64,000 bases of DNA, from assembly GCA_029782355.1 (NCBI GenBank), contig JAKOUY010000031.1:248001-312000 (forward strand), given 5' to 3'. The position numbers and the translations under genes were made by a program. Source of the DNA: Actinomycetes bacterium (GTDB taxonomy: Bacteria > Actinomycetota > Acidimicrobiia > Acidimicrobiales > Ilumatobacteraceae). Under the pieces are notes generated by a model. The model was not told the origin of the DNA, made no database searches, and saw only the letters and a program-made list of their open reading frames with translations. Below, in pieces: positions 50,425 through 59,301 of the stretch (position 1 is its first letter; each line of letters starts with the position of its first letter).

Positions 50425-51858
50425 TCATGTTCCCACCAGCCGGGTGACCGGCTCGCTGCCCATCGCCCCGCCGGCCCATCCGCCGATCACGGCCGAGAAC
50501 AGTCCGGCGTCGCCACCGGCGTGGACGAGCAGCAGCCCGCCGGGGCGGAACTTCGGGACCGAGGGGGCCTCGGCCAGGAAGTCGGGCATCCCGTCGGCGA
50601 TCCCTCCGGCCCCCGCCAGCCAGTCCCGACCGGGTTTGGCGCAGCGCTGGTGGATCTCGTCGAGGAACCGGTCGCGGTCCCACCCGGCCTCGGCCACCAC
50701 CCGGGCGTGCTCCGGTCCGAGGACCAGCATCGCGTCGAAGGCGATGGCCAGCTTGGGGGTGTGCACGTGCATCAGCGCGTCGGCCAGCACGGTGGCCAGG
50801 TCGCCGGCGGTGCGGACCTTCTGGTCGACGACGCAGCGCGGTCCCTCGCCGGCGAACACGGTGACCGCATTGCGCCCGGTGGGCACACCCCGGCTGGCCG
50901 CCAGCGAGCTGAACGGGGAGTCGTGCTCCCGTTCGGCGAAGCACAGCCCGAGCTTGCCCGGATTGCCGTGGGTGGCTCGATCGATGCCGCCGGGCCCCGG
51001 CCGACCGCCGCCGACGTTGCGGACCACCAGCTGGACCGCCCGTCCGATGGTCATGTTGGCGCGCACGCCCTGGCCGAGGGCGTTGGCCGAACCGTTCAGC
51101 CCGACGGCCGCGGTGCCGGGACCGTTGGCCACCACCACCGGGCCGACCGGCATGGTGGTGCACAGGACCCCGTGGATGTTGAACTCGTCGGTGCACACCG
51201 CCTCGACCGCGGCGAGCACCCACGGCAGGTGCTCGGGCAGGCAGCCCGCCATCACCGCGTTGATCGCCACCTTCTCGACACTGACGGCAACGAGGTCCGG
51301 CGCCACCGTGGCGACGACCTCGTCGGCCGGGCGGGTGGTCCCGGTCAGCATCCGCAACACCCGCTCGGGGGTGGGCGGGACCACCGGCAGGCCGTCGGTC
51401 AGGTCGCGCTGGAACATGACCTCGAGGTCGTCCTCCGCGTCAGCCAGCTCGATGCGCCGCGAGCGGAGCACGCCACCGTCGAACCGGGCACGCAGCGCGT
51501 CGACCCGATCGGGGTCGACGCTGAGCGACCCGCACCCGGGACGCATCACCGGCAGGTCGGCGCCGAGATCGGCGATGCCCGTGATCCGTCGCCAGTCGTC
51601 GCGGCGCCAGCCTTCGGTGCGCTCGACCTCGATCCCGTCGACCACCCGCAGCAGGGTCGGGACGGTCTCGATGTCGTGGTGCCAGCTCACCGCCAGGTCG
51701 GCGTCGTGGACGGCGGCCACACCCGCCGGGAACTCCGGATCGTCCTGGGTGAACACCGTGGCCGGAAAGGTGGTCAGCAGGGGAGCGACCATCTCGCAGG
51801 TGGCGCACTCGTGCTTGACCACGACGACGAGCCCGTCGGGCAGCCCCGGCCGGCTCAC
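50425..51858 (-). CDS. Thioredoxin-fold / UGSC-associated fusion protein
   Basis: 477 residues. The first about 95 residues are thioredoxin-like: strand LVVVVKH, redox pair Cys18-A-T-Cys21, then cis-Pro in TVPTLLRVVDG. From about residue 155 a large conserved domain starts with DGLPVVPPTPERVLRML. It has conserved Cys206, Cys222 and Cys233, and the motifs NIHGVLCTTMPVGPVVVANG and HGNPGKLGLCFAEREHDSPF. I know this second domain as a regular neighbour of UGSC proteins, with no assigned reaction. GTG 51858 overlaps the hydrolase stop (GTGA). The fused thioredoxin part points to electron or thiol transfer within the operon. Confidence 0.75.
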   Translation of the reverse strand: MSRPGLPDGLVVVVKHECATCEMVAPLLTTFPATVFTQDDPEFPAGVAAVHDADLAVSWHHDIETVPTLLRVVDGIEVERTEGWRRDDWRRITGIADLGADLPVMRPGCGSLSVDPDRVDALRARFDGGVLRSRRIELADAEDDLEVMFQRDLTDGLPVVPPTPERVLRMLTGTTRPADEVVATVAPDLVAVSVEKVAINAVMAGCLPEHLPWVLAAVEAVCTDEFNIHGVLCTTMPVGPVVVANGPGTAAVGLNGSANALGQGVRANMTIGRAVQLVVRNVGGGRPGPGGIDRATHGNPGKLGLCFAEREHDSPFSSLAASRGVPTGRNAVTVFAGEGPRCVVDQKVRTAGDLATVLADALMHVHTPKLAIAFDAMLVLGPEHARVVAEAGWDRDRFLDEIHQRCAKPGRDWLAGAGGIADGMPDFLAEAPSVPKFRPGGLLLVHAGGDAGLFSAVIGGWAGGAMGSEPVTRLVGT

Positions 51859-52727
51859 CCGAGGTGCTCCAGCACCAGCCGGTCGACCTCGGCCGGCTGC
51901 TCGACCTGCAGGAAGTGGCCGGCCCCGTCGATGATCTCGATGCGGACGTGCTCGGGCACCGTGGCCCGTGCCGCCTCGGCGATGTCCACGCCCATGCAGC
52001 CGTCCTGGCGCCCGTGGAGGTAGAGCATCGGCTGGCTGGGGATGGCGAAGCACGCCGCTTGCACGTCGGCCAGCGCCGGGTCGACGTACCCGGCGCCGAG
52101 GGTGGCGCGGTAGTAGCCGAGCGCGGCCTGCAGATGCGCCGGGTCCGCCACGGCCTGCTTCACCAGGGCCGCGTCGGCACGGCCGTCGTAGCCCGGCGAC
52201 CAGTCGGCCCACAACAGGTCGATGAACGCCAGGTCGTCGGCGGGCACGACCAGATCGGCAAGCGGGTGCTGGAAGAAGAACATGTACCAGCTGCGCTTGA
52301 CCTGGGCCAGATCGCTGAGCAGCGCCATGCCGGCCGCCGGGCCCGGCGGGACCGCCATGGTGACGATCCGCCGCCATCGGTCGGGCGCGTGCACCGCCGC
52401 GCCGGTCGCCGACATGGCACCCCAGTCGTGGCCGATGATCACCGCATCGGCGTCGCCACCGAGGGCGTCGTGCACGGCGATGGCGTCGAGGGCCAGCGCA
52501 CCGGTCTGGTACCGACCGTCCGCCGGGACGGCGCTCGGCGCGTAGCCGCGCTGGAACGGGGCGACGGCGTGGTAGCCGGCGGCGGCCAGGTCGGTGAGGA
52601 GGTGGCGGAACGAGTGGGGTGTGTCCGGAAACCCGTGCAGGCACAGGGCCAGCGGACCGCTGCCGAGTTCCAGGTACGCCAACTCGACGTCGTTGACGAC
52701 GACGCGACCCTCCCTCGCTGTGGCCAT
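51855..52727 (-). CDS. Alpha/beta hydrolase, epoxide-hydrolase/haloalkane-dehalogenase-like
   Basis: 290 residues. Oxyanion motif HGFPDTPHSFRHLL, nucleophile elbow GHDWGAMSA with Asp as nucleophile, catalytic acid region LHGRQDGCM, and His in GAGHFLQVEQPAEV. Asp at the elbow is the epoxide-hydrolase or dehalogenase type that forms an alkyl-enzyme ester. First gene of the selenoprotein operon; ATG 52727 is 6 nt after a TACGGT box. Its presence hints that the operon handles a small organic, perhaps epoxidised or halogenated, compound. Confidence 0.83.
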   Translation of the reverse strand: MATAREGRVVVNDVELAYLELGSGPLALCLHGFPDTPHSFRHLLTDLAAAGYHAVAPFQRGYAPSAVPADGRYQTGALALDAIAVHDALGGDADAVIIGHDWGAMSATGAAVHAPDRWRRIVTMAVPPGPAAGMALLSDLAQVKRSWYMFFFQHPLADLVVPADDLAFIDLLWADWSPGYDGRADAALVKQAVADPAHLQAALGYYRATLGAGYVDPALADVQAACFAIPSQPMLYLHGRQDGCMGVDIAEAARATVPEHVRIEIIDGAGHFLQVEQPAEVDRLVLEHLG

Positions 52728-52733
52728 CCGCTC

Positions 52734-52739
52734 ACCGTA
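52734..52739 (-). promoter_or_regulatory. Candidate leaderless -10 box of the selenoprotein operon
   Basis: TACGGT on the minus strand, 6 nt before ATG 52727. Confidence 0.55.
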
Positions 52740-52820
52740 CCCAAGCTGCGACGAAGGTCACGCACCGTGCCCCGTGGACACCGCCCGCCGCGGGTCTACT
52801 GTGACCGGCGAGGGGGCTCA

Positions 52821-53660
52821 GTGATCGCGATCACGTTCTACGGCGTTCGGGGATCGACGCCGTGCCACGGGGAGTCGACCAGGCGGTACGGCGGGAACAC
52901 GTCGTGCGTCGCCGTGCGCGTGCCCGGCGAGTGGCCGCTGGTCCTCGACCTGGGCACCGGGCTGCGCTACCTCGGGCTCGAGGAGCCCGACGACGAACCG
53001 TTCCGCGGCAACTGCTTGCTGACCCATCTGCACTGGGACCACATCCAAGGCGTGGCCTTCTTCACGCCGCTGCTGCGCCCCGGCGCAGAACTGCACATCT
53101 ACGGCCCGGTGCAGGACGACGGGCGGGCGGCCGGTGACGTCATCGCCGACGTGGTCCGTCCGCCGATGTTCCCGATCCCGATCACCGAGATCCCCGGCAC
53201 CGTGCACGTCCACGACGTCGGTCGCTCCGAGTTCGCCCTGGGCCGGATCCAGGTGCTCAGCCGGCCGATCCCCCACGTCGGCACCACGCTGGGGTACCGG
53301 TTGACCTGGGAGGGCCGGTCGGTGGCCTACCTGCCCGACCATCAGCAACCCGAGGACGGCTCGCTCGGCGTGTGCGCCGAGGCGCTGGAACTGGCCGGCG
53401 GAGCCGACGTGTTGATCCACGACGCGCAGTACACGCCCGAGGAGTTCGCCGTGAAGAACACCTGGGGGCACTCGACGGTCGCCTTCGCCTTGGAGGTCGC
53501 TCGGCTGGCCGGTGTGCGCACCCTGGTGCTGTTCCATCACGACCCGCAGCGCATCGACGACGAGGTCGACGAGCAGCACCGCTGGGCGGCGGAGGTCGCC
53601 GGGCGGTCCGGGATCGAGCTGGTGTCCGCCGGCGAGGGCCTGACCCTTCGACTCGACTGA
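52821..53660 (+). CDS. MBL-fold metallo-hydrolase
   Basis: 279 residues. It starts AITFYGVRGSTPCHGESTRRYGGNTSCVAV, has the metal motif THLHWDHIQGV (HxHxDH), a metal-ligating IPHVG and DAQYTPEE, and HSTVAFALEVARLAGVRTLVLFHHDPQRIDDEVD at the end. This resembles the PhnP/RNase Z-like phosphodiesterase branch. Substrate unknown; a cyclic nucleotide or phosphate diester is possible. GTG 52821 has GAGGGG about 7 nt upstream. Divergent from the selenoprotein operon. Confidence 0.85.
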   Translation: MIAITFYGVRGSTPCHGESTRRYGGNTSCVAVRVPGEWPLVLDLGTGLRYLGLEEPDDEPFRGNCLLTHLHWDHIQGVAFFTPLLRPGAELHIYGPVQDDGRAAGDVIADVVRPPMFPIPITEIPGTVHVHDVGRSEFALGRIQVLSRPIPHVGTTLGYRLTWEGRSVAYLPDHQQPEDGSLGVCAEALELAGGADVLIHDAQYTPEEFAVKNTWGHSTVAFALEVARLAGVRTLVLFHHDPQRIDDEVDEQHRWAAEVAGRSGIELVSAGEGLTLRLD

Positions 53661-53730
53661 TCGAGACACCAAACGGCGCAAATCCGGGCTTTCCGGCGGG
53701 TCCGCGGCCTCTCCAACGGCTGCCCGGCTG

Positions 53731-53736
53731 TACGAT
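53731..53736 (+). promoter_or_regulatory. Candidate leaderless -10 box
   Basis: TACGAT, 6 nt before GTG 53743. Confidence 0.55.
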
Positions 53737-53742
53737 CCGAGC

Positions 53743-54117
53743 GTGGTGGCTCGATTGGCGGCGTACGTCCTTGGAGCGGTCTTCCTGTTCTCGGCGGTCA
53801 CCAAACTGATCGACCTGCGGCGGTGGAACACGCAGTCGGCGGCCCTCGGCGTGCCGGTCCGCTATGCCATGCCCGTGCCGTTCGTCGAACTGGCCCTCGG
53901 CTCGTTGCTGGTCGGGCGGGTCGCGCCCGGCATCGTCGCCTGGGTGGCCATCGGGGTGCTGGTCGTCTTCACCCTGTTCCTCGTCCGGCGGATCCGCCAG
54001 GGTCGCCGGCCGCCGTGCGCCTGCTTCGGCGGGTTCAGCAGCAAGCCCATCGGCTGGAGCCACGTGGCCCGCAACGTGGCGTTCATGGCCGTCGGCGTGC
54101 TGGCCGGTCTCGGCTGA
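53743..54117 (+). CDS. MauE/DoxX-like membrane protein
   Basis: 124 residues, about four membrane helices. It begins RLAAYVLGAVFLFSAVTKLIDLRRW and has PFVELALGSLLVG; CACFGGFSSKPIGWSHVARN with a CxCFG motif is typical of MauE-type proteins, which help disulfide formation or electron transfer for methylamine dehydrogenase maturation. No mau genes are present; stand-alone MauE proteins in actinobacteria may belong to redox homeostasis. GTG 53746 is an alternative start one codon later. Confidence 0.78.
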   Translation: MVARLAAYVLGAVFLFSAVTKLIDLRRWNTQSAALGVPVRYAMPVPFVELALGSLLVGRVAPGIVAWVAIGVLVVFTLFLVRRIRQGRRPPCACFGGFSSKPIGWSHVARNVAFMAVGVLAGLG

Positions 54118-56136
54118 TCAGCCCGCCAGCGCGACCAGCAGGAAAGCCACGACCCGGGCTTCGTCGCGCCACGCGTCGTAGCGCCCGCTCGGCCCGCGAT
54201 GCCCGGCGCCGAGCTCGCAGCGGAACACCAGCGGGGCGTCGTTGGTGCGCAGGGCACGCAGCTTGGCGACCCACTTGGCCGGCTCGTGATAGCTGACCGC
54301 CGGATCGTTGAGCCCGCCCGTGACCATCAGCGCCGGGTAGTCCCGAGCGCTCGTCTGGTCGTAGGGCGAGTACCCGAGCATGTAGGTCGCCCACGGCTCG
54401 ATGCGCGGGTCGCCCCACTCCTCCCACTCGGTGACCGTCAGGGGCAGGTCGGGGTCGCTCATCGTCGTGACCACGTCGACGAAGGGCACCTCGGCGACGG
54501 CGGCGGCGAACAGGTCGGGGCGCATCGTGACGCAGGCCCCGACCAGCAGGCCGCCGGCCGAGGCCCCGCGCACGGCCAACCGTCCGGGACGGGCGAGGCC
54601 GGTGGCGACGAGATGCTCGGCGGCGGCGATGGTGTCGGTGAAGGTGTTGCGCTTGTGCAGCAGCTTGCCGTCGAGGTACCACTGCCGCCCGAGTTCGCCC
54701 CCACCACGCGGGTGGGCCACGGCGAAGCTGATGCCGCGGTCGAGCAGTGACAAACGGGCCGGGCTGAACCACGGGGCCAGGCTGATCTCGTAGCTGCCGT
54801 AGCCGTAGAGCACGGTCGGTGCCGGCTGGGCAGCGTCGGCTCGGCGGACCACGTCCACCGGCACCGCCACACCATCGGGAGCCGTGGCCCAGTGGCGTTC
54901 GGCGACGTATCGCGACAGGTCGACCCCCACCACCGCCGTGCGCTTCAGCAGGGTGCGCTCGTCGGTCCGCAGGTCGTGGGCGTGGTGCTCGGCCGGCACG
55001 GTGTACGACTGGTACAGGTACCGAACCGTGGTGGAGTCGTACTCCGGGTTGGCGTCGAGGGCCACGTCGTGGGGCTCGTCGGACAGCTGCAGCACCCGCT
55101 CGGTGCCGTCGCGGCCGACGATGCACAACTCCGGCTGGGCGGCGCGCCACTGCACGAGCACCACGTGCTCGGCAAACGGTTCGACACCGAGGATCCGCCG
55201 CCCGGGCGAGCCGGCCACCAGGGTCGTCCACCGGCCGGGGTCGTCGAGCGGGGCGGTCATCACGGCGAAGTCCGGGTGGACCTCGTTGGTGACGATCACG
55301 AAGCGGTCGCCCCAGTGGTCGACGCCGAACTCGATCCCATCCCGGCGAGGGCGAACGATCTGCGGTGCTCGCTCCGGTTCATCGGCCCGGATCAGCCGGG
55401 TTTCCGAGGTGGTCTGGCTCTCGACGTCGATCAGGATCCACTGGCCGGATCGGGACAGGTCGATCCCCACCGAGAAGTGTTCGTCCGGCTCCTCGAACAC
55501 CAGGACATCGGCGGCCTGCGGCGTGCCCCGCTCGTGGCGCCACACCCGGCACGGCCGGCGGTGCTCGTCGTCGGTGACGTAGAACAGATGGTGGTCGCCC
55601 GCGGCCCAGGCCGTGCCGGCGCCGGCGGTTCCCTCCAGCACGTCGTCGAGATCCCGACCGGTCCGCAGGTCACGGATCCGCATGGTGTAGCGCTCGCTGC
55701 CGTCGAGGTCGGCGCTCCACGCCAGGAGCTGTTGGTCGTGACCGAGATCGAAGGCCCCGAGGGCGAAGAACGGGTGGCCGGTGGCCTCCACGTTCTCGTC
55801 CAGCAGGACGTCGCGGTCGGCGGTCTCCGCGGTCGGGCCCCGGCGGTGCACGGGGTAGTCGGCACCCTCCATCGTGCTGGACGTGTACCACCAGCGGCCG
55901 TGGCGCACGGGCGGCGACTGGTCGGTCTCCTGGATCCGCGATCGCAGCTCGCCGTACACCGCGTCCACCAGCTCGCCGTGCTCGGCGAACCAGGCGTCCG
56001 CGGCGTCGTTCTCGGCACGGAGGTAGGCCAGGGTGTCCGGGTCGTCCCGATCGGCCAGCCAGGCCCACGGGTCGTCGACGTCGCCGGTCGGGCGGCGCCA
56101 CACGTGGGCGACCCGCTTGGCGACCGGCTCGTGCAC
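54118..56136 (-). CDS. ptrB: Oligopeptidase B (S9A prolyl oligopeptidase family)
   Basis: 672 residues. The N-terminal DPWAWLADRDDPDTLAYLRAEND and propeller (YTSSTMEGADYPVHRRG) lead to the C-terminal hydrolase: Ser nucleophile in GASAGGLLVGA, Asp in GGLNDPAVSYHEPAKW and His in GAGHRGPSGRYDAW. Upstream of the Ser is FAVAHPRGGGELGRQWYLDGK. It cleaves short peptides after basic residues in the cytoplasm. GTG 56136 was chosen because a TAGCCT box is 7 nt upstream; the frame continues to 56202 inside the divergent ferredoxin gene. Confidence 0.9.
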   Translation of the reverse strand: MHEPVAKRVAHVWRRPTGDVDDPWAWLADRDDPDTLAYLRAENDAADAWFAEHGELVDAVYGELRSRIQETDQSPPVRHGRWWYTSSTMEGADYPVHRRGPTAETADRDVLLDENVEATGHPFFALGAFDLGHDQQLLAWSADLDGSERYTMRIRDLRTGRDLDDVLEGTAGAGTAWAAGDHHLFYVTDDEHRRPCRVWRHERGTPQAADVLVFEEPDEHFSVGIDLSRSGQWILIDVESQTTSETRLIRADEPERAPQIVRPRRDGIEFGVDHWGDRFVIVTNEVHPDFAVMTAPLDDPGRWTTLVAGSPGRRILGVEPFAEHVVLVQWRAAQPELCIVGRDGTERVLQLSDEPHDVALDANPEYDSTTVRYLYQSYTVPAEHHAHDLRTDERTLLKRTAVVGVDLSRYVAERHWATAPDGVAVPVDVVRRADAAQPAPTVLYGYGSYEISLAPWFSPARLSLLDRGISFAVAHPRGGGELGRQWYLDGKLLHKRNTFTDTIAAAEHLVATGLARPGRLAVRGASAGGLLVGACVTMRPDLFAAAVAEVPFVDVVTTMSDPDLPLTVTEWEEWGDPRIEPWATYMLGYSPYDQTSARDYPALMVTGGLNDPAVSYHEPAKWVAKLRALRTNDAPLVFRCELGAGHRGPSGRYDAWRDEARVVAFLLVALAG

Positions 56137-56143
56137 GGCGGTC

Positions 56144-56149
56144 AGGCTA
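56144..56149 (-). promoter_or_regulatory. Candidate leaderless -10 box of oligopeptidase B
   Basis: TAGCCT on the minus strand, 7 nt before GTG 56136. Only 7 bp separate it from the divergent ferredoxin -10 box. Confidence 0.5.
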
Positions 56150-56156
56150 GGCCCGG

Positions 56157-56162
56157 TAGCGT
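56157..56162 (+). promoter_or_regulatory. Candidate leaderless -10 box of the ferredoxin
   Basis: TAGCGT, 8 nt before ATG 56171. Confidence 0.45.
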
Positions 56163-56170
56163 CGGCGCCG

Positions 56171-56452
56171 ATGCGTGTCTGGATCGACCAGGACCTGTGC
56201 ACCGGCGATGGGCTGTGCGTCGATCACGCCCCGGACGTGTTCGTCCAGCTCGAGGACAACATCGCCTACGTGGCCCAGGCCGGGATCGTGCTCAACGATC
56301 CGGGCGGCGCCGGCTCGCTGGCCGACGTGGCCCCCCGCCGCCACCAGGCGGTGATCGACGCAGCGATGGCCTGCCCGGGGGAGTGCATCTTCATCGAGCT
56401 CGACCCGCCGGTCACGGTGCGCCAGCCGGCCCCGGCGACCGACGCGGCGTAG
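56171..56452 (+). CDS. 3Fe-4S type ferredoxin
   Basis: 93 residues. MRVWIDQDLCTGDGLCVDHAPDVF and MACPGECIFIE are the two halves of a single-cluster ferredoxin of the P450-linked type. Cys10, Cys16 and the later CPxxC give the ligands; the CTGDGLC motif lacks the second cysteine of a 4Fe-4S site. A loop of about 20 residues between the halves (VLNDPGGAGSLADVAPRR) is longer than usual. It may donate electrons to a P450 such as that at 13268-14497. It precedes sufB by about 100 bp. Confidence 0.85.
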   Translation: MRVWIDQDLCTGDGLCVDHAPDVFVQLEDNIAYVAQAGIVLNDPGGAGSLADVAPRRHQAVIDAAMACPGECIFIELDPPVTVRQPAPATDAA

Positions 56453-56502
56453 GCCGGGCGACGCCCGGCGCCGGCCCGGGCGGATCGCCTGGCGAATTGT
56501 TA

Positions 56503-56514
56503 CTATGTGCGTAG
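56503..56514. promoter_or_regulatory. Palindrome upstream of sufB, similar to one before sufD
   Basis: CTATGTGCGTAG: 10 of 12 bases match the perfect palindrome CTACGCGCGTAG at 63381-63392 ahead of sufD. It ends 37 bp before the sufB ATG. Possible site for an iron-sulfur responsive repressor. Confidence 0.5.
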
Positions 56515-56551
56515 TGCAAATTCGTCGGACGTGCCCGCCCCGGAGGTCGCC

Positions 56552-57952
56552 ATGAGCTTCGATCTCGATCTCAGCAAGTACAACCTCGGCTGGAGCGACA
56601 CGGACGTCGAGTACGCCTTCACGCCGACCAAGGGCCTCGATGGCGGGGTGGTCGACCAGATCAGCTGGTGGAAGGGCGAGCCGGCCTGGATGACCCGCTT
56701 CCGGCAGCGCTCGCTGCAGCTCTTCGAGCGCAAGCCGATGGCCCCGTGGTTCGCCGTGAACATGCCCGACATCGACTTCCAGGACATCTACTACTACCTG
56801 AAGCCGGCCACCGAGCAGGTCGACGAGTGGGACGAGCTGCCCGAGCAGATGAAGGCCACCTACGAGAAGCTCGGCATCCCCGAAGCCGAGCGCAAGTACC
56901 TGGCCGGCGTCACCGCGCAGTACGAGTCCGAGGTGGTCTTCCACCGCAACCGGGAGGATCTGGAGCAGCAGGGGATCCTGTTCTGCGACATGGACACCGC
57001 CCTGCGCGAGTACCCGGACATCGTCAAGCGCTACTTCGGCACCGTCATCCCGCCCGGTGACAACAAGTTCGCCGCCCTGAACTCGGCGGTGTGGTCCGGC
57101 GGCTCGTTCATCTACGTCCCGCCGGGCGTCGAGTGCGAGATGCCGCTGCAGGCCTACTTCCGGATCAACTCGGAGAACGCCGGGCAGTTCGAGCGGACGC
57201 TGATCATCGCCGACGAGGGCGCCCAGGTGCACTACATCGAGGGCTGCTCGGCCCCGGTGTACACCAACGACTCGCTGCACTCGGCGGTGGTCGAGATCGT
57301 CGTCAAGCCGCATGCCCGGGTCACCTACACCACCATCCAGAACTGGTCGCCGAACGTCTACAACCTGGTCACCAAGCGGGCCCGGGTGGAGGAAGCCGGC
57401 CACATGGAGTGGATCGACGGCAACATCGGGTCCAAGCTGACGATGAAGTACCCGAGCGTGTACCTCGTCGGCCCGAAGGCCACCGGCGAGGTGCTCAGCG
57501 TTGCCTACGCCGGTCCCGGTCAGCACCAGGACGCCGGAGCCAAGATGGTCCACGCCGCGCCGGAGACCACCTCGAAGATCGTCTCCAAGTCGATCAGCAA
57601 GGACGGCGGCATCACCACCTATCGGGGCCTGGTGCGCGTCGACCAAGGGGCCACCGGCTGCAAGAGCCACGTCCAGTGCGACGCGCTGATCCTCGACGAG
57701 GACAGCGAGAGCCGAACCCTGCCGTACATGGAGGTCGGCGAGCGCGACGCCCAGATCGGCCACGAGGCCACGGTGTCGAAGATCGCCGACGAGCAGCTCT
57801 TCTACCTGATGAGCCGGGGACTGTCCCAGGAGCAGGCGATGAGCATGGTGGTCAACGGCTTCATCGAGCCGATCACCCGCACCCTGCCGATGGAGTACGC
57901 CGTGGAGTGGAGCCGGTTGATCGAGCTGCAGATGGAGGGCAGCGTCGGCTGA
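56552..57952 (+). CDS. sufB: Fe-S cluster assembly protein SufB
   Basis: 466 residues. Family signatures: [121 protein letters not shown] and [25 protein letters not shown]. It is the scaffold on which the SufBCD complex builds clusters. ATG 56552 follows GGAGG. The frame runs 15 codons further upstream without homology. Neighbouring sufC, sufS and sufU are absent; sufD lies 5.5 kb away. Confidence 0.95.
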   Translation: MSFDLDLSKYNLGWSDTDVEYAFTPTKGLDGGVVDQISWWKGEPAWMTRFRQRSLQLFERKPMAPWFAVNMPDIDFQDIYYYLKPATEQVDEWDELPEQMKATYEKLGIPEAERKYLAGVTAQYESEVVFHRNREDLEQQGILFCDMDTALREYPDIVKRYFGTVIPPGDNKFAALNSAVWSGGSFIYVPPGVECEMPLQAYFRINSENAGQFERTLIIADEGAQVHYIEGCSAPVYTNDSLHSAVVEIVVKPHARVTYTTIQNWSPNVYNLVTKRARVEEAGHMEWIDGNIGSKLTMKYPSVYLVGPKATGEVLSVAYAGPGQHQDAGAKMVHAAPETTSKIVSKSISKDGGITTYRGLVRVDQGATGCKSHVQCDALILDEDSESRTLPYMEVGERDAQIGHEATVSKIADEQLFYLMSRGLSQEQAMSMVVNGFIEPITRTLPMEYAVEWSRLIELQMEGSVG

Positions 57953-57992
57953 GACCCGTTCCGGTCGGGCCGGCCGCCAGCCGGCGGTCTGC

Positions 57993-57998
57993 TTGAAT
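57993..57998 (+). promoter_or_regulatory. Candidate leaderless -10 box of the MFS gene
   Basis: TTGAAT, 6 nt before GTG 58005. The same TTG could itself serve as an in-frame start codon four codons upstream. Confidence 0.4.
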
Positions 57999-58004
57999 GG
58001 CTCG

Positions 58005-59288
58005 GTGGGCCAGCGACCGCCGGGCGACGATCGCCCGCCCGGTCCGCCGGCCGGCCTCTCCGGGACGTTCTGGCGGTTCTGGTCGGCCGGAGCACTCTCG
58101 AACCTGGGCGACGGTGTGCGCCTCACGGCCCTCCCGCTGCTGGTCGCCACCCTGACTCGGCGGCCGTTCCCGGTCAGCATGGTCACCGCCGCGACGATGA
58201 TCCCGTGGGCCGTGGTCGGTCCGTTCGGCGGGGCCCTGGTCGATCGCCACGACCGCCGGCGGATCATCATCACCGGTCAGACCCTCCGCGGCGTCGCCGT
58301 CGCCGTGCTGGCCGTGCTCGTGGCCACCGGCCACACCTCGCTCACGGCCATCTACGTCGTGGCCGCCACCATCGGGCTGGGCGAGGTGTTCGTCGACTCG
58401 GCGATGCAGGCGGCGATCCCCAAGCTGGCGTCGCCGTCGCAGCTCGAGCAGGCCAACTCGAAGATGGTTGCGGCCGAGGTGGCCACCAACGACGTGGTCG
58501 GCGGGCCGCTCGGCGCGGCACTGTTCGTCGCCGCAGCGTGGCTGCCGTTCGCCCTCGACGCCGCCAGCTTCCTGGTCGGGGCGCTGCTCGTGTCGACCGT
58601 GCACGCCACCCTGCAGGACCGGCGCGACCCGGCGCAGCGGCGCTCGTTGCGCAGCGAGGTCGGCGAGGGCCTCCGGTTCACGTTCGGCCACCCGTTCCTG
58701 CGCGGCGTGGCGATCAGCGTGGCCTGCTTCAACGGCGGCATGACCGCCGCCGCATCGGTCTCGGTGCTGTTCGTGCTGGACGTCTTGCACTCCACCGAGC
58801 GAGCCTTCGGCTGGATGACCGGCATCGGCGCGGTGGGCGGCCTGGTCGGGGCGATCGCCGCCGCACCGGTGGTCCGCCGCGTCGGGAGGCGGCGCATGCT
58901 GGTGGGCTGCTCGGTGGCGACCACGGCGGCGTTCGGGTTGCTCGGCGTGGCCGGGAACGTGGTCGTCGCCACGGCCCTGATGTTCGTGGCCATCGGCTTC
59001 TCCTCGGCGTACAACGTGGTCGGGCGCTCGGCCCGCCAGAGCGTGACGCCTGACCACCTCCTCGGGCGGGTGATCGCGTCCGTGCGGGTCATCGGCCTCG
59101 GGGCCATCCCGGTGGGCGCGGCGATCGGCGGTCTGATCGCCACCTGGATCGGTGTGCGCGCCACGTTCGGCTTCGCCGCCGTGCTCGGCGTGGTCGGCTC
59201 GGCGGTGCTCAGCCGGGCCGTGCGCTGGTTGGCGGATTCGCCGGCGGCGCCCACCGATCCGTCGGCGGACCCGGCCGCCACGGCCTGA
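58005..59288 (+). CDS. MFS transporter (EntS/MFS_3-like exporter)
   Basis: 427 residues, about 12 membrane helices. GTFWRFWSAGALSNLGDGVRLTALPLLVATLT at the start, DRHDRRRIIITG at the loop-2/3 motif, and SPSQLEQANSKMVAAEVATNDVVGGPLG are shared in pattern with the exporter at 3831-5153. Efflux of a small molecule is likely; no regulator is adjacent. GTG 58005 or TTG 57993 are both possible starts. Confidence 0.85.
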   Translation: MGQRPPGDDRPPGPPAGLSGTFWRFWSAGALSNLGDGVRLTALPLLVATLTRRPFPVSMVTAATMIPWAVVGPFGGALVDRHDRRRIIITGQTLRGVAVAVLAVLVATGHTSLTAIYVVAATIGLGEVFVDSAMQAAIPKLASPSQLEQANSKMVAAEVATNDVVGGPLGAALFVAAAWLPFALDAASFLVGALLVSTVHATLQDRRDPAQRRSLRSEVGEGLRFTFGHPFLRGVAISVACFNGGMTAAASVSVLFVLDVLHSTERAFGWMTGIGAVGGLVGAIAAAPVVRRVGRRRMLVGCSVATTAAFGLLGVAGNVVVATALMFVAIGFSSAYNVVGRSARQSVTPDHLLGRVIASVRVIGLGAIPVGAAIGGLIATWIGVRATFGFAAVLGVVGSAVLSRAVRWLADSPAAPTDPSADPAATA

Positions 59289-59289
59289 G

Positions 59290-59295
59290 TACGCT
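59290..59295 (+). promoter_or_regulatory. Candidate leaderless -10 box of the acid-sugar kinase gene
   Basis: TACGCT, 6 nt before GTG 59302, directly after the MFS stop codon. Confidence 0.5.
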
Positions 59296-59301
59296 GCCGC
59301 G

